Part shown: positions 27,960 to 37,332 of the stretch, in pieces | Position numbering within the stretch: position 1 is the stretch's first letter | Layout of the letters: every line of letters begins with the position of its first letter | Assembly (NCBI GenBank): GCA_021846395.1 | Contig: JAJZXB010000007.1 | Coordinates: forward strand, 31,370-95,369 | Origin: Thermoplasmata archaeon | Lineage (GTDB): Archaea; Thermoplasmatota; Thermoplasmata; Thermoplasmatales; Thermoplasmataceae | Direction: 5' to 3' | DNA length: 64,000 bases | Position numbers and translations under genes: made by a program | The notes under the pieces: model-generated | What the model saw: only the letters and a program-made list of their open reading frames with translations | Database searches by the model: none | Told to the model about the DNA's origin: nothing

Positions 27960-28252
27960 TTAAACAATTAAAATGGAAATATTATCGCCATTTATTCTTT
28001 TATAAATGTAGTTGTAGTTTGGTGGAAAGCTGTTCAACTTCGATCTTTCTGGATAGAGACACAGTGGCATATCCCATGGAAATTGTAGTTTCACTAACAT
28101 CGGACGGATAAATGCTAACATGGCAGGAGGGCACAGTTCATTGTATATGGCTCAGGAAGCCTGCATTCTTTATACTGGGTGGATGCCAGAGAGTTGGCAA
28201 TTTGTTCATTGGGGAAATATTATAAGGATAATTAATTTACAGTATTGATAAA
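27960..28252 (+). other. Spacer in the corrinoid cluster with decayed coding sequence
   Basis: No intact gene. One plus-strand frame is open from about 27963 to a TAA at 28109-28111 and reads FLDRDTVAYPMEIVVSLTSDG at its end. The same frame continues MLTWQEGTVHCIWLRKPAFF to a stop near 28224. This looks like relic coding sequence, less AT-rich than its neighbours, but matches no corrinoid enzyme I recognise. The insertion separates cbiL from cbiF, which are otherwise in one orientation. Confidence 0.4.
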
Positions 28253-29008
28253 ATGATACACATCGTTGGGGCTGGCCCGGGAGATCCCGAATTGCTGACA
28301 ATAAGGGCCAAAAGAATTATTGACAGTGCAGATGTAATTCTATTTGCAGATTCACTCGTTAATCAGGATATATTGATCGATTCAAAGGCTAAGGTGATTA
28401 TTCGAACCTCTGATTTGAATATTGATGAAATTAATGGAATGGTGTATGATTATTACATGAAGGGTATGGATATAGCAAGAATACATAGTGGAGATCCGGC
28501 AATTTATGGTGCAATAAATGATGAAATCTCATTTTATAAAAAAAACAATCTGGATTTTGATATAGTTCCCGGAATACCCTCTTTATTCGCTGCCTCTGCA
28601 AAAATTGGAATTGAGCTAACATCTCCGGGCACGACACAGACAATTATAATTACCAGAGTACCAAGAAGAACGGAGATATTTGAAAATGAAGACCTTTCTA
28701 TGCTGGCCGCGCATAAAACATCTATAGCAATATTTTTGAGTGCATCTAATTCAAAAAATGTGGTAAAAAAACTACTTAAAGCGGGATACAGTGAAAACGA
28801 TTCAGCAATAATTGCTTATAAAATTTCGTGGCCTGATGAAAAGATTATTTTAACAACTATTGGCAACATTGAAAAATCATTATTTGAAAACAGAATAAAC
28901 AGGCAGGCTCTTATACTTGTGGGTGGAAATGTATCAGCCTATTCAGATAAAAAATCATTTTTATACAGTCCTGATTTTACCCATCTGTTCAGAAAATCAA
29001 CTAAATAA
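28253..29008 (+). CDS. cbiF: Precorrin-4/cobalt-precorrin-4 C11-methyltransferase
   Basis: A 251-residue SAM methyltransferase: IVGAGPGDPELLTIRAKRII, FADSLVN, RIHSGDPAIYGAINDEI, DIVPGIPSLFAASAKIG and TRVPRRTE are CbiF/CobM signatures. It adds the C11 methyl group during corrin ring contraction steps. Fourth enzyme of the cluster. The later genes cbiC, cbiD, cbiG and cbiH are not in this window. Its 3' end overlaps the convergent gene at 28997-30064 by 12 bases. Confidence 0.92.
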   Translation: MIHIVGAGPGDPELLTIRAKRIIDSADVILFADSLVNQDILIDSKAKVIIRTSDLNIDEINGMVYDYYMKGMDIARIHSGDPAIYGAINDEISFYKKNNLDFDIVPGIPSLFAASAKIGIELTSPGTTQTIIITRVPRRTEIFENEDLSMLAAHKTSIAIFLSASNSKNVVKKLLKAGYSENDSAIIAYKISWPDEKIILTTIGNIEKSLFENRINRQALILVGGNVSAYSDKKSFLYSPDFTHLFRKSTK

Positions 29009-30064
29009 TATTTTTTTGTATCTTTCTGACTCATTTTCAAGTGTGTTTATTCTATTTATGATGAAACTTCTTGTTATCTGATCTGCATTGTCGGATGTAT
29101 CCGGAACATTTTTTACCAGATTTTTCACATAATCTGTTGAAAGAAGCCCCTCCATGAAATCATCCACGTTCATTTCCCTCAATATATCTTTACCCTGAAA
29201 TGTTAAATGCAGAAGTTCACCTTTATTGTCCTCAACTTCCATTACAATTTTATATAGTTTTTTAAGGGCATTTATAGTTGACTCACGATTAAGATTTTCA
29301 TAAAGGTCAGGATTGGACACTATATCCACTTGTTCGATCCCATTGTCAAATTTTATGGCTGTGATCTGAAAATCCACGGATTCAAAAGAAATACGATGCC
29401 CATTATCATCACCTGCAAATAATACCGTCATTTTATTGCCTTCAATTTCCACATTTTCCAGGCTGTACCTGCCAATATCTTCATTATAAATTTTATCCCT
29501 TTCAATTTTTATTGGAATTTCAGCGCCATATCCCAGTGATGAAAAATAAGGAGCCTTAAAAAATTCACCCTCAATCAATTCAATTGAAAATGCATATTCT
29601 ATATCAAGCATGCATGTATAATCTAAAATTAAATGGATAATACCCTTATTATTGCTCACTCTTATACTTTTTTTCTTTATAATAGAGGTGGTCTGTCTTA
29701 AAAATTCACACACATTTTTAGTGGCATTTGCATCATCATTTTTTATTCTGGCATCTATTTTTTCATTGTCCATTAGCATCTCTGCTCGTAACCCTGCAAA
29801 AAAAAGATCAAGATTTGTGGCGGCGTTTTCATTTATTCTTTCGGAATAGGTTTGAAAATTTTTATGGTCAAATTTTTTATCATATGTTTCCATAATATTT
29901 CTTATATCACTTTTTATATTTTCCATTTCATTTTTTGTATTCTCAATATTGTAACGAATTGTGTCAGCTTCTGCAATATTACTTTTTTTATCAATGATAT
30001 ATGATACGGAGTCAAGCAAATACGAAAATATATTTTTAAGCATTAATTCACCGTTATCTACCAT
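28997..30064 (-). CDS. Unknown protein with N-terminal coiled coil
   Basis: A 355-residue soluble, acidic protein matching no family I know. Residues 25-70 are rich in Glu, Lys and Asn with heptad-like spacing (IENTKNEMENIKSDIRNIME), suggesting a coiled coil. The middle (about 140-260) is predicted beta-rich. The C-terminal 100 residues are helical and charged. There is no signal or membrane segment. It is convergent with cbiF, overlapping it by 12 bases, and divergent from the YrhK-like gene across a 246-base AT-rich gap. An internal ATG at residue 8 (30043) is an alternative start. Confidence 0.7.
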   Translation of the reverse strand: MVDNGELMLKNIFSYLLDSVSYIIDKKSNIAEADTIRYNIENTKNEMENIKSDIRNIMETYDKKFDHKNFQTYSERINENAATNLDLFFAGLRAEMLMDNEKIDARIKNDDANATKNVCEFLRQTTSIIKKKSIRVSNNKGIIHLILDYTCMLDIEYAFSIELIEGEFFKAPYFSSLGYGAEIPIKIERDKIYNEDIGRYSLENVEIEGNKMTVLFAGDDNGHRISFESVDFQITAIKFDNGIEQVDIVSNPDLYENLNRESTINALKKLYKIVMEVEDNKGELLHLTFQGKDILREMNVDDFMEGLLSTDYVKNLVKNVPDTSDNADQITRSFIINRINTLENESERYKKILFS

Positions 30065-30310
30065 TATCTCTCTATTAACTTATTGTATAATAAATTATTT
30101 AACTTTAATGAGCGAGAAACTCCCTTTATAGAGGAGAAAAAAGGCATATTAAAAAAAGTATAATAATCGAATCAGTAATCTTATTTTATCTAATATATAA
30201 TAGGAAAAATACAATCATTTCACGTTTTTATTGCCAAACTGAAAGGGTTAGAATTGAGGTTTTATGAAATACCATCAATAATTATTTTAAACATATTTCC
30301 ATGAAGTATA

Positions 30311-31261
30311 ATGGAAAACGACAACAATATCCCATCCGCCCTATATTTTTTATATACCCTTCAAAGAAGCCAATATGGCCTTGAACTGAAATGGAAAGAT
30401 ATCAAGGAAACTGTTGTTTACCTTTTCGGCGAAGGCATACTTGAAAATTTAAAAAAAAATGATATAATAAGCACATATTCTGACGATAACCTGCTGGAAG
30501 TAATAAATTTAAATGACGTTGGATATAATATTGGAAGACAGGAAAAGGAAAAATTATTTGAAAAAGCAATCAATTTTTTTTCAAAGGACAAGCAGATAGG
30601 CGGATTGATGAGAATAATATACCTTTACAGGAAAATAGCCAGCTTAATTATTGAATCATTAAATCTAAATATCACAATGAGCAACCCTTCCCAGGAAAGC
30701 CCATATTTCAAGGTTGCTGTACCATTAATAACATCTAATGACTTTTATTATTCCAATGCCTTTGCGGTTTACTCACAAAAAACGTTGAAAGAGGTACAGT
30801 TCGATCTAAAAAATTTTGAGGAATACCTTCAATACAGCTGGTTTATTCGGATTGTAATACTGATAAAGGATGGTATTTCAGGCAATTACGGGTACTCAAA
30901 ATCAGTTGAGAATATTGATGCGGGCTATCTTTCAGGACTTTTAAAATTAATATCAAACGACTATATTTCTGCAATAATGATGCATCTGGATATCTTTTTA
31001 AACGACAAAAAAATCAATCAGGCATTAATAAAAAATGAATATAAAACTATAAGAAAGGAAAAGATTCAACGTTTCTACGACTGGCTGGCAATAGCCAATG
31101 ACATTGCAGTGGGTTTTGAATTTGTAATCGGGAGTATATTGTTTTTGCCGCACCATGATGCCACACTTGGTGTATATCTATTTATAATCGGCAGTTCACA
31201 ATTGCTTATAAGGCCAATAATTCAAATAGCAAGGAAAGTACAAATATATATTCTCAAATAA
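30311..31261 (+). CDS. Protein with C-terminal YrhK-like membrane domain
   Basis: A 316-residue protein. The first 250 residues are soluble and unassigned. The last 60 residues hold two membrane segments in DIAVGFEFVIGSILFLP and GVYLFIIGSSQLLIRP. The spacing GSILFLP...LFIIGSSQLLIRPI resembles the YrhK domain, whose function is unknown. The soluble part is probably cytoplasmic and tethered at the membrane. Separate promoter likely: AT-rich sequence with a TATA-like TTTTAAACATA about 25 bases before the start. It ends 39 bases before purS. Confidence 0.6.
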   Translation: MENDNNIPSALYFLYTLQRSQYGLELKWKDIKETVVYLFGEGILENLKKNDIISTYSDDNLLEVINLNDVGYNIGRQEKEKLFEKAINFFSKDKQIGGLMRIIYLYRKIASLIIESLNLNITMSNPSQESPYFKVAVPLITSNDFYYSNAFAVYSQKTLKEVQFDLKNFEEYLQYSWFIRIVILIKDGISGNYGYSKSVENIDAGYLSGLLKLISNDYISAIMMHLDIFLNDKKINQALIKNEYKTIRKEKIQRFYDWLAIANDIAVGFEFVIGSILFLPHHDATLGVYLFIIGSSQLLIRPIIQIARKVQIYILK

Positions 31262-31300
31262 TTATAGATAAATTTAATTTTATATTATACATTCCCTTTT

Positions 31301-31543
31301 ATGAGAATTCGTGTTGAAGTAAAATACTTGGAAAATGTAGAAGATCCGGAAGCTCTTAGCATACAGAGAAATTTATCACTTTTGGGCTATGGAAACATAA
31401 ACAGGGTTAAAACATACAGGGTTTATGAATTTGAAACTTCACTTGATGAACATGATTCATTTGAAGAAATAAACACAATTTCTGAAAAAATATTGACCAA
31501 TCCAGTAATTCAGGAATATAAAATTGAAAAGATAAGTGATTAG
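31301..31543 (+). CDS. purS: Phosphoribosylformylglycinamidine synthase subunit PurS
   Basis: An 80-residue protein with the PurS pattern: VEVKYLENVEDPEALSIQRNLSLLG and ISEKILTNPVIQEYKIE. PurS joins small PurL and PurQ to make the FGAM synthase complex of purine synthesis, where it bridges ammonia transfer. It is directly followed by purL with no bases between stop and start. PurQ, the glutaminase subunit, is not next to it. Confidence 0.93.
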   Translation: MRIRVEVKYLENVEDPEALSIQRNLSLLGYGNINRVKTYRVYEFETSLDEHDSFEEINTISEKILTNPVIQEYKIEKISD

Positions 31544-33796
31544 ATGTATGATATAATTGGATTTGATGATGAACAACTGAAGGGTGCAGGTATTGACCTG
31601 GGCTTGACATTAAGCGAGATGCAATCACTGAGAGAATATTTTATACATTTTGGCAGAAACCCTGAAGAAATTGAAATACAGGCTGTAGCCCAGGCATGGA
31701 GTGAACATTCATGCTATAAAAGTTCAAAAATTTATTTAAAAAAATATTTTTCAGATTTAAAATCTGATTATACAATATTAACCATGGAAGATGATGCTGC
31801 AGTTGTTTCAATTAATGAGGATTATGCCTATGTTGTCAAGATGGAAAGCCACAACCATCCAAGTGCTGTGGAACCATACGGTGGAGCAGCCACTGGAGTT
31901 GGTGGCATTATCCGGGATGTTTTATGCATGGGTGCACAGCCCGCTGTACTTATAGACTCCCTGTATTTTGGCAATCCTGAAAATTCCAGTGGGATTTTAA
32001 CCGAGCGATTTATAATGAACAGGGTTATTGCGGGGATCAGAGATTACGGTAACAGGGTCGGCATTCCAACAATAGCAGGATCTGTAGATTTTGATGAATC
32101 ATACAACACAATTCCGCTGGTCAACGCAGGCTGTATAGGGATTGTAAAAAAAGATAAAATTGTCAGGAGTTTTGTGAATAAGGTAGGTGATTTGCTTATT
32201 GTATGTGGTGGTAGAACAGGAAGAGATGGCATTCACGGTGTAAATTTTGCATCCAAAATACTTGATAAAAGCAATGAGGAAAACAAAAATGCAGTCCAGC
32301 TTGGGAATCCAATTATAAAGGAGCCATTGATTCACGCCGTACTGGAAATTAATGATATGGGAATCATAGACGGCATGAAAGATCTTGGCGGCGGCGGATT
32401 CTCCAGCGCAGTAAGCGAAATACTCTATGCCGGAGGAGTGTCTGCCGAAATTGATCTGGACAGGGTTCTTCTGAAAGATAAAAATATGAAATCCTGGGAA
32501 ATATGGGTCAGTGAATCACAAGAAAGAATGCTTCTCGCCCTGAGTGAACAGAACCTGAAAAAAGCTGAGGACATATTCAATAAGTGGGGAATTGAATTTT
32601 CTGTTATTGGCAAGACAGTAAGTAATGAAAATTTAGTAATAAAATACAAAAATAAAAAAATAATGGATATGAATCTGGCATTTTTAACATCAGGGCCTAT
32701 TTATAAGAGAGACTTTAAGCCAAAGAAGCAGACCAAAGTTGAAACAGTAGTTAGGGAACCTGAGAATTACCGGGATTTCATTCATGAGTTCATTCAAAGG
32801 CCAAATATCTGTTCAAGATTTAACATTGTCAGGCAATATGATTTCACTGTAAGGGGTAATACAATCAACAGGCCATTTATAGGTTTTCCAAACCATGAAA
32901 CCCATTCAGATGCTTCAGTTTTCAAGGCCATTGAAAATTCACCAATTGGCATTTCAGTGACATCCGGGTCTCGAGAAAAGTCCGTTGATATCGACCCATA
33001 TGAAGGAACCATAGAGGTTTTAATGGAGGCATATAAGAATACAATATGCACGGGCAGCATTCCCAATGGCGTGGTCGATGCAATGAATTTTGGAAATCCA
33101 GAAGTCCCTGAAACAATGTACAATTTTATTGAAAGCGTCCACGCTATCTCTGATTTTTGCAAAAAAATGAATCTTCCGCTGGTTTCTGGAAATGTGAGTT
33201 TTTATAACGAAACTGAAATGAGAGAAATAAAACCTACACCAAATATTCTCATGATTGGCACAATAGACGATGTCAGGAAAATAAAAACGCCCGAATTTAA
33301 ACGGGAAAATGATCCTGTATATCTTGTTGGGGAACTCATTGATTCGCTGGCAGGCAGTGAGTATGCAGAGGTTTTTAAATCAAAATTTAGCTCCTTAACG
33401 AAAGCTGACTATGAACTTTTGAAGGAAATCATGGGCAAAATACACGATGGTTACAATGCTATAATGTCAATGCACGACATATCGCAGGGCGGTCTTTTAA
33501 TGTCAATTCTTGAGATGTCATTTGGGAATGACCTTGGTATTGATGCAGATGTTTCAAGCCTTGAGGGCAATACAAGCACAAAGCTATTTTCAGAACTTGG
33601 AACGGCTATGTTGATAGAAGTTGATTCAAATATGGAAGAACACTTTCTTAAAATTTTCAATGGGATTCCCCTGATAAAAATAGGAAAAACATTGAAAAAC
33701 AACATAATAATAAAGGATATGGGGAAAACTATAATCAGTGAAAACAAGGAAATTTTGAGAAATTTATGGGAACATGGCCTTGATAAATATATATGA
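31544..33796 (+). CDS. purL: Phosphoribosylformylglycinamidine synthase subunit PurL
   Basis: A 750-residue synthetase of the small PurL type. The signature AQAWSEHSCYKSS, MESHNHPSAVEPYGGAATG and KDLGGGGFSSAVSE are the ATP and substrate-binding motifs of PurL/PurM-like enzymes. MHDISQGGLLMSILEM marks the second half. It converts FGAR to FGAM using ATP and ammonia. Length fits small PurL (about 720-750), which needs PurS and PurQ. purS lies immediately upstream. Cytoplasmic. Confidence 0.97.
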   Translation: MYDIIGFDDEQLKGAGIDLGLTLSEMQSLREYFIHFGRNPEEIEIQAVAQAWSEHSCYKSSKIYLKKYFSDLKSDYTILTMEDDAAVVSINEDYAYVVKMESHNHPSAVEPYGGAATGVGGIIRDVLCMGAQPAVLIDSLYFGNPENSSGILTERFIMNRVIAGIRDYGNRVGIPTIAGSVDFDESYNTIPLVNAGCIGIVKKDKIVRSFVNKVGDLLIVCGGRTGRDGIHGVNFASKILDKSNEENKNAVQLGNPIIKEPLIHAVLEINDMGIIDGMKDLGGGGFSSAVSEILYAGGVSAEIDLDRVLLKDKNMKSWEIWVSESQERMLLALSEQNLKKAEDIFNKWGIEFSVIGKTVSNENLVIKYKNKKIMDMNLAFLTSGPIYKRDFKPKKQTKVETVVREPENYRDFIHEFIQRPNICSRFNIVRQYDFTVRGNTINRPFIGFPNHETHSDASVFKAIENSPIGISVTSGSREKSVDIDPYEGTIEVLMEAYKNTICTGSIPNGVVDAMNFGNPEVPETMYNFIESVHAISDFCKKMNLPLVSGNVSFYNETEMREIKPTPNILMIGTIDDVRKIKTPEFKRENDPVYLVGELIDSLAGSEYAEVFKSKFSSLTKADYELLKEIMGKIHDGYNAIMSMHDISQGGLLMSILEMSFGNDLGIDADVSSLEGNTSTKLFSELGTAMLIEVDSNMEEHFLKIFNGIPLIKIGKTLKNNIIIKDMGKTIISENKEILRNLWEHGLDKYI

Positions 33797-33840
33797 TAAT
33801 TTAACAAAAAATTTATAATTAATCAAGGAGATATGGAAAT

Positions 33841-34098
33841 ATGGGAGATTATATTAAAAAATTACAGTATTATAAAGATCTTAATATGACACTTGAGCTG
33901 GTGTACAGATTGAATTTCAACGACCAATCATGCGGGCATATAAAGGTTTATGAGAATAAAATAGACGAGTCTAAGGAAAATTATGAAATATACATGGAAT
34001 TGATAGAGTGCGGAATGGATGAAAAGGGGGTTGATGACCGATATAACCGATTTCTGGACGAAATAAAATCAGGAAAGCTTGATTTGTCCCTGAAATAA
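33841..34098 (+). CDS. Small acidic protein of unknown function
   Basis: An 85-residue, acidic and soluble protein with no recognised family. It starts with MGDYIKKLQYYKDLN and is preceded by a good ribosome binding site, AAGGAG at 33825-33830. It follows purL by 44 bases in the same direction and may be cotranscribed. A role linked to purine synthesis is only guilt by association. The 218 bases after it, to purB, hold no gene. Confidence 0.65.
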   Translation: MGDYIKKLQYYKDLNMTLELVYRLNFNDQSCGHIKVYENKIDESKENYEIYMELIECGMDEKGVDDRYNRFLDEIKSGKLDLSLK

Positions 34099-34316
34099 AA
34101 AATGAGCAGGATTCAGAAAGTTTAACTCCAGGGAGGGGGAGGTTTTCTACCTTTAGGCAGTGAAATCAGACAAACCAGATATTTCAGCCAAATGTACCAT
34201 AACATTATAAAAAAGAGCACAAATATTTTTCACCATTATTTTTTGTTACAGTTCTTATTTATATAGGGATGTGGAATCATTACAAAAAATTTTAAACCTA
34301 TGAGTAATATTGTTTT

Positions 34317-35684
34317 ATGATTGTTTCGCCACTTGATTACCGTTATGGTAGAGAAGAATTAAAGTCAATATTTTCAGAGGATAATAGATTAAAAATTATG
34401 CTCAATGTTGAATCAGCTCTTGCCCAGGCTGAGGCATATTATAAAATCATCCCTGAAAATGCGTACCTCGATATCAGAAGGGTTGTCGAGGGGAATGAAG
34501 TAAAATTAAGCAGGGTAAAAGAAATTGAGAGTGAGATAAAGCACGATGTCATGTCAATGGTTGAGGCACTTACTGAAAGATGCAGGGAAGGAAAGAATTA
34601 CGTTCATTTCGGTGTTACGTCAAATGATATCAATGATTCCGCCACCGCCGTGCAGATAGGGAATGCAGTTAGCTTAATAATAAGGGACCTGATCCTGTTA
34701 AGTAAGTTGCTGTCAGAACTTATAAAAAAACATATGGATACAATTATGGTTGGCAGGACACACGCACAACACGCAAGCCCCATAACTCTTGGCCTTAAAT
34801 TCTCCGTATACCTGTCTGAAATAACAAGGCATATAGACAGATTAAACTCTGCAAAAAGCAGAATAGTTACTGGAAAGATATCCGGGCCTGTGGGTACGGG
34901 AGCTGCACTTGGCGAGTATGCAATGGACGTCCAGAAAAAAACATGTGAAATACTAGGTATAAATAGTGAGCTTGCCACAACACAAATTGTTGGCCGCGAT
35001 CGCTTTATTGAATATTTATCAATAATAAATAATATATCAACTTCACTGGAAAAATTTGCAACTGAAATAAGAAATCTGCAGAGGCCGGAAATAAACGAAA
35101 TTTCAGAATATTTCAATGCAAAAATGCAGGTCGGCTCAAGCTCAATGCCCAGTAAAAGAAATCCAATAAATTCCGAAAACATAGTCAGCCTTTGCAGGCT
35201 AATAAGGTCATTCATCATCCCTGAATATGAAGCGTCAATACAGTGGCATGAAAGGGATTTGACAAACAGTGCCCTTGAAAGATTCACAATACCATATGAA
35301 TCAATACTTATCGATGATGTATTGAATAAAACTATTGATTTGTTTTCCTCACTTTATATAAATAAAGATGAAATGTTAAAAAGGGCAATGAATGATCAAT
35401 TTATTATGTCAGAAAGTGTTACAGTAGCATTAGCAAAAAATGGAATGCCAAGACAGGAAGCCCATGAGTTTGTCAGAAAATCTTCAATGCTTGCATATCA
35501 AAAAAATATTAATTTAATGGAAGCTTTAATTGAAAATGGCATTGGCAGTATACTGAGTCATGATATGCTGGTCAATGCAATGGATCCAACTAAATTCACC
35601 GGCATGTCCGGGAAAATTTGCATGAAAGTAATAAATGAATCTGAAAACATGATTAAATATATAGAGGGTGGTCTATACGATTAA
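34317..35684 (+). CDS. purB: Adenylosuccinate lyase
   Basis: A 455-residue member of the fumarase/aspartase superfamily. The signature SSSMPSKRNPINSE (near residues 277-290) holds the catalytic serine loop. GRTHAQHASPITLG has the catalytic His, and HFGVTSNDINDSA is the first conserved region. It catalyses two steps of purine synthesis: splitting SAICAR and adenylosuccinate, with fumarate released. Two genes downstream of purL in the same direction. The following gene overlaps or abuts its end, suggesting cotranscription. Confidence 0.97.
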   Translation: MIVSPLDYRYGREELKSIFSEDNRLKIMLNVESALAQAEAYYKIIPENAYLDIRRVVEGNEVKLSRVKEIESEIKHDVMSMVEALTERCREGKNYVHFGVTSNDINDSATAVQIGNAVSLIIRDLILLSKLLSELIKKHMDTIMVGRTHAQHASPITLGLKFSVYLSEITRHIDRLNSAKSRIVTGKISGPVGTGAALGEYAMDVQKKTCEILGINSELATTQIVGRDRFIEYLSIINNISTSLEKFATEIRNLQRPEINEISEYFNAKMQVGSSSMPSKRNPINSENIVSLCRLIRSFIIPEYEASIQWHERDLTNSALERFTIPYESILIDDVLNKTIDLFSSLYINKDEMLKRAMNDQFIMSESVTVALAKNGMPRQEAHEFVRKSSMLAYQKNINLMEALIENGIGSILSHDMLVNAMDPTKFTGMSGKICMKVINESENMIKYIEGGLYD

Positions 35685-35703
35685 CAATTTTGAAAATAAG
35701 GGA

Positions 35704-36279
35704 ATGGATAACAAGAAGAAATATAAATTAATACTTGAAGAAATTAATGGTGAAGAAAAATCAATTACCGGAATACAGAAATCACTTGAACAGAAAGGAA
35801 TTAATATGCACAGGCTTGTTCTGACTGGCTATCTTGATGCAATGGTTGAACTGGGAATTCTGCGGGAAAGAGAAATTAAGCCGGCAAGAATATTTTCATA
35901 TTATGGTAGTGACCAGGATATATATTCGGTAGTTGGAAAGACGGCAAAGAAAATTGATAGCGAGAATTCAGGGTTGCACTCACTGATTATGCTTCATTAC
36001 CTTTTTGATCGGCCAATATTTTTGCGGGAAATTGAAAAATGCAATGTAAACCAGTTGAATAAAAATGATTATAAACCTGTTATGCCACCCTTGAGAAATG
36101 ATTATATCAAAAAACTTGAAGAGGTAAATATTAAAATACCGCAGAGCAACCAGATTGTTGAGCCTGTAGAAAAAGAAAGCACTCCATTGATTATAAAGCT
36201 GCTAAAGGAGCTCATATATAATGAATTTGATATTAAAAAATACAGCATAATAAATAACAATCAAAAAACACTTGATTGA
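35704..36279 (+). CDS. Probable winged-helix DNA-binding protein
   Basis: A 191-residue protein from the ATG at 35704 (a GTG at 35668 would add 12 residues and overlap purB). Residues 1-75 look like a winged helix: an opening helix KKYKLILEEING, then ITGIQKSLEQKGINMHRLVLTGYLDAMVELGILRERE, a helix-turn-helix and wing. The rest is not recognised. Adjacent to purB, so it could regulate nearby genes, but this is inference. Confidence 0.6.
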   Translation: MDNKKKYKLILEEINGEEKSITGIQKSLEQKGINMHRLVLTGYLDAMVELGILREREIKPARIFSYYGSDQDIYSVVGKTAKKIDSENSGLHSLIMLHYLFDRPIFLREIEKCNVNQLNKNDYKPVMPPLRNDYIKKLEEVNIKIPQSNQIVEPVEKESTPLIIKLLKELIYNEFDIKKYSIINNNQKTLD

Positions 36280-36314
36280 AAACTTTATATTATTAAAATG
36301 CCTTATAAAAAAAT

Positions 36315-36971
36315 ATGGCAATTTACACATATGTTCTGGCATATAAACTGAATGGGCATTTCTGGTCATTACCGCATGAAGAAAAGGAAGTTTTAAACGT
36401 GAAATCAATTGAATTTATCAATAATTACAAAAAAAATATTATAAGCTTGAAATATTACAAATCAATCAGGCACGATAATGATCTGCTGTTCTGGCTTTCA
36501 GCATATGATCCTGCGGATCTTGAAAAATTCAAGGAAGGATTCAATTCGATAATTGGTATTTATGGAATGACAGTTTACAGCATGCTATCACTGTACGAGC
36601 ATTCTCCATATATGAAGGAAGGCAAAAATCTGGAGGATACACTGAAAACCGATCCAAAAAAATATTTTGTTGCCTATCCAATGAGCAAGGATAAAGAATG
36701 GTACCTGATTAATTATGACGAAAGAAGGAAGATACTGGCTGGTCATATTGGCACAGCCAGAAATGATGGAGAGAGCTCAGGCATACTATCGTACACAACA
36801 TATTCATTTGGTCTTGGTGATCAGGAATTTGTCGTACTGTATGAGGTTGAAGATTTAAGTAAATGGTCACATGTGACAGAAAAATTAAGGGAGGTAATGG
36901 CAAGAAAATGGATTATAAACGAATCACCTATTTTTGTTGGCATATACGATGATAAAAAGGTGGTGGTATAA
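36315..36971 (+). CDS. hemQ: HemQ/chlorite dismutase-like heme protein
   Basis: A 218-residue member of the chlorite dismutase-like family. The signature YPMSKDKEWYLINYDERRKILAGHIG (about residues 116-141) includes the YPM-x-K, the W-Y-x-L and ER motifs, and the proximal heme-ligand His in AGHIG. Most such proteins are HemQ, coproheme decarboxylase (peroxide-dependent). Archaeal members are less defined, and the distal Arg of true chlorite dismutases is not evident to me. A TATA-like ACTTTATATT is about 30 bases before the ATG, fitting a near-leaderless transcript. The rhodanese gene starts 2 bases downstream. Confidence 0.88.
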   Translation: MAIYTYVLAYKLNGHFWSLPHEEKEVLNVKSIEFINNYKKNIISLKYYKSIRHDNDLLFWLSAYDPADLEKFKEGFNSIIGIYGMTVYSMLSLYEHSPYMKEGKNLEDTLKTDPKKYFVAYPMSKDKEWYLINYDERRKILAGHIGTARNDGESSGILSYTTYSFGLGDQEFVVLYEVEDLSKWSHVTEKLREVMARKWIINESPIFVGIYDDKKVVV

Positions 36972-36972
36972 A

Positions 36973-37332
36973 ATGAGTTTAAAGGATATCTTCCGAGGTT
37001 CAGAATATTTTAAAAATCCCTCAGAATTGATTTCAATCAGTCCCGATGAACTTATGAAGATGGTAGAAGATCATGCATTGATAGATGTTAGAACTCCATT
37101 TGAATTCAGGAGGGGGCATATAAAAAATGCCATAAATTATAAACTCGGCAGTGAAGGGGAAATAATAAAAAATTTTGGCACTGATGGAAAAATTATACTA
37201 ATATGTAAAACAGGACATAGAAGTAGGGCAACAGCCAACAGACTTATAAAAATGGGATATAAAAACCTATATCACCTTGATGGTGGAATGAATAAATGGA
37301 GAAAGGAAAAACTGCCAGAAGAAAAAAAATAA
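36973..37332 (+). CDS. Rhodanese-domain sulfurtransferase
   Basis: A 119-residue single-domain rhodanese from the ATG at 36973, right after the HemQ stop; longer in-frame starts would overlap hemQ. IDVRTPFEFRRGHIKNAINY is the family's first signature. The active loop is CKTGHRS (Cys near residue 78), and HLDGGMNKWRKEKLP is the C-terminal signature. It transfers sulfur as a cysteine persulfide. Cotranscription with hemQ is likely. The substrate is unknown. Confidence 0.9.
   Translation: MSLKDIFRGSEYFKNPSELISISPDELMKMVEDHALIDVRTPFEFRRGHIKNAINYKLGSEGEIIKNFGTDGKIILICKTGHRSRATANRLIKMGYKNLYHLDGGMNKWRKEKLPEEKK

Noticed and set aside
27960..28252. Cobalamin riboswitch between cbiL and cbiF
   Set aside because: No B12-box-like sequence is visible and such riboswitches are not known in this archaeal group; the spacer reads more like broken coding sequence.
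34604..35287. A 227-codon minus-strand frame inside purB
   Set aside because: Long but fully antisense to a highly conserved enzyme; typical of AT-rich purB in other frames.
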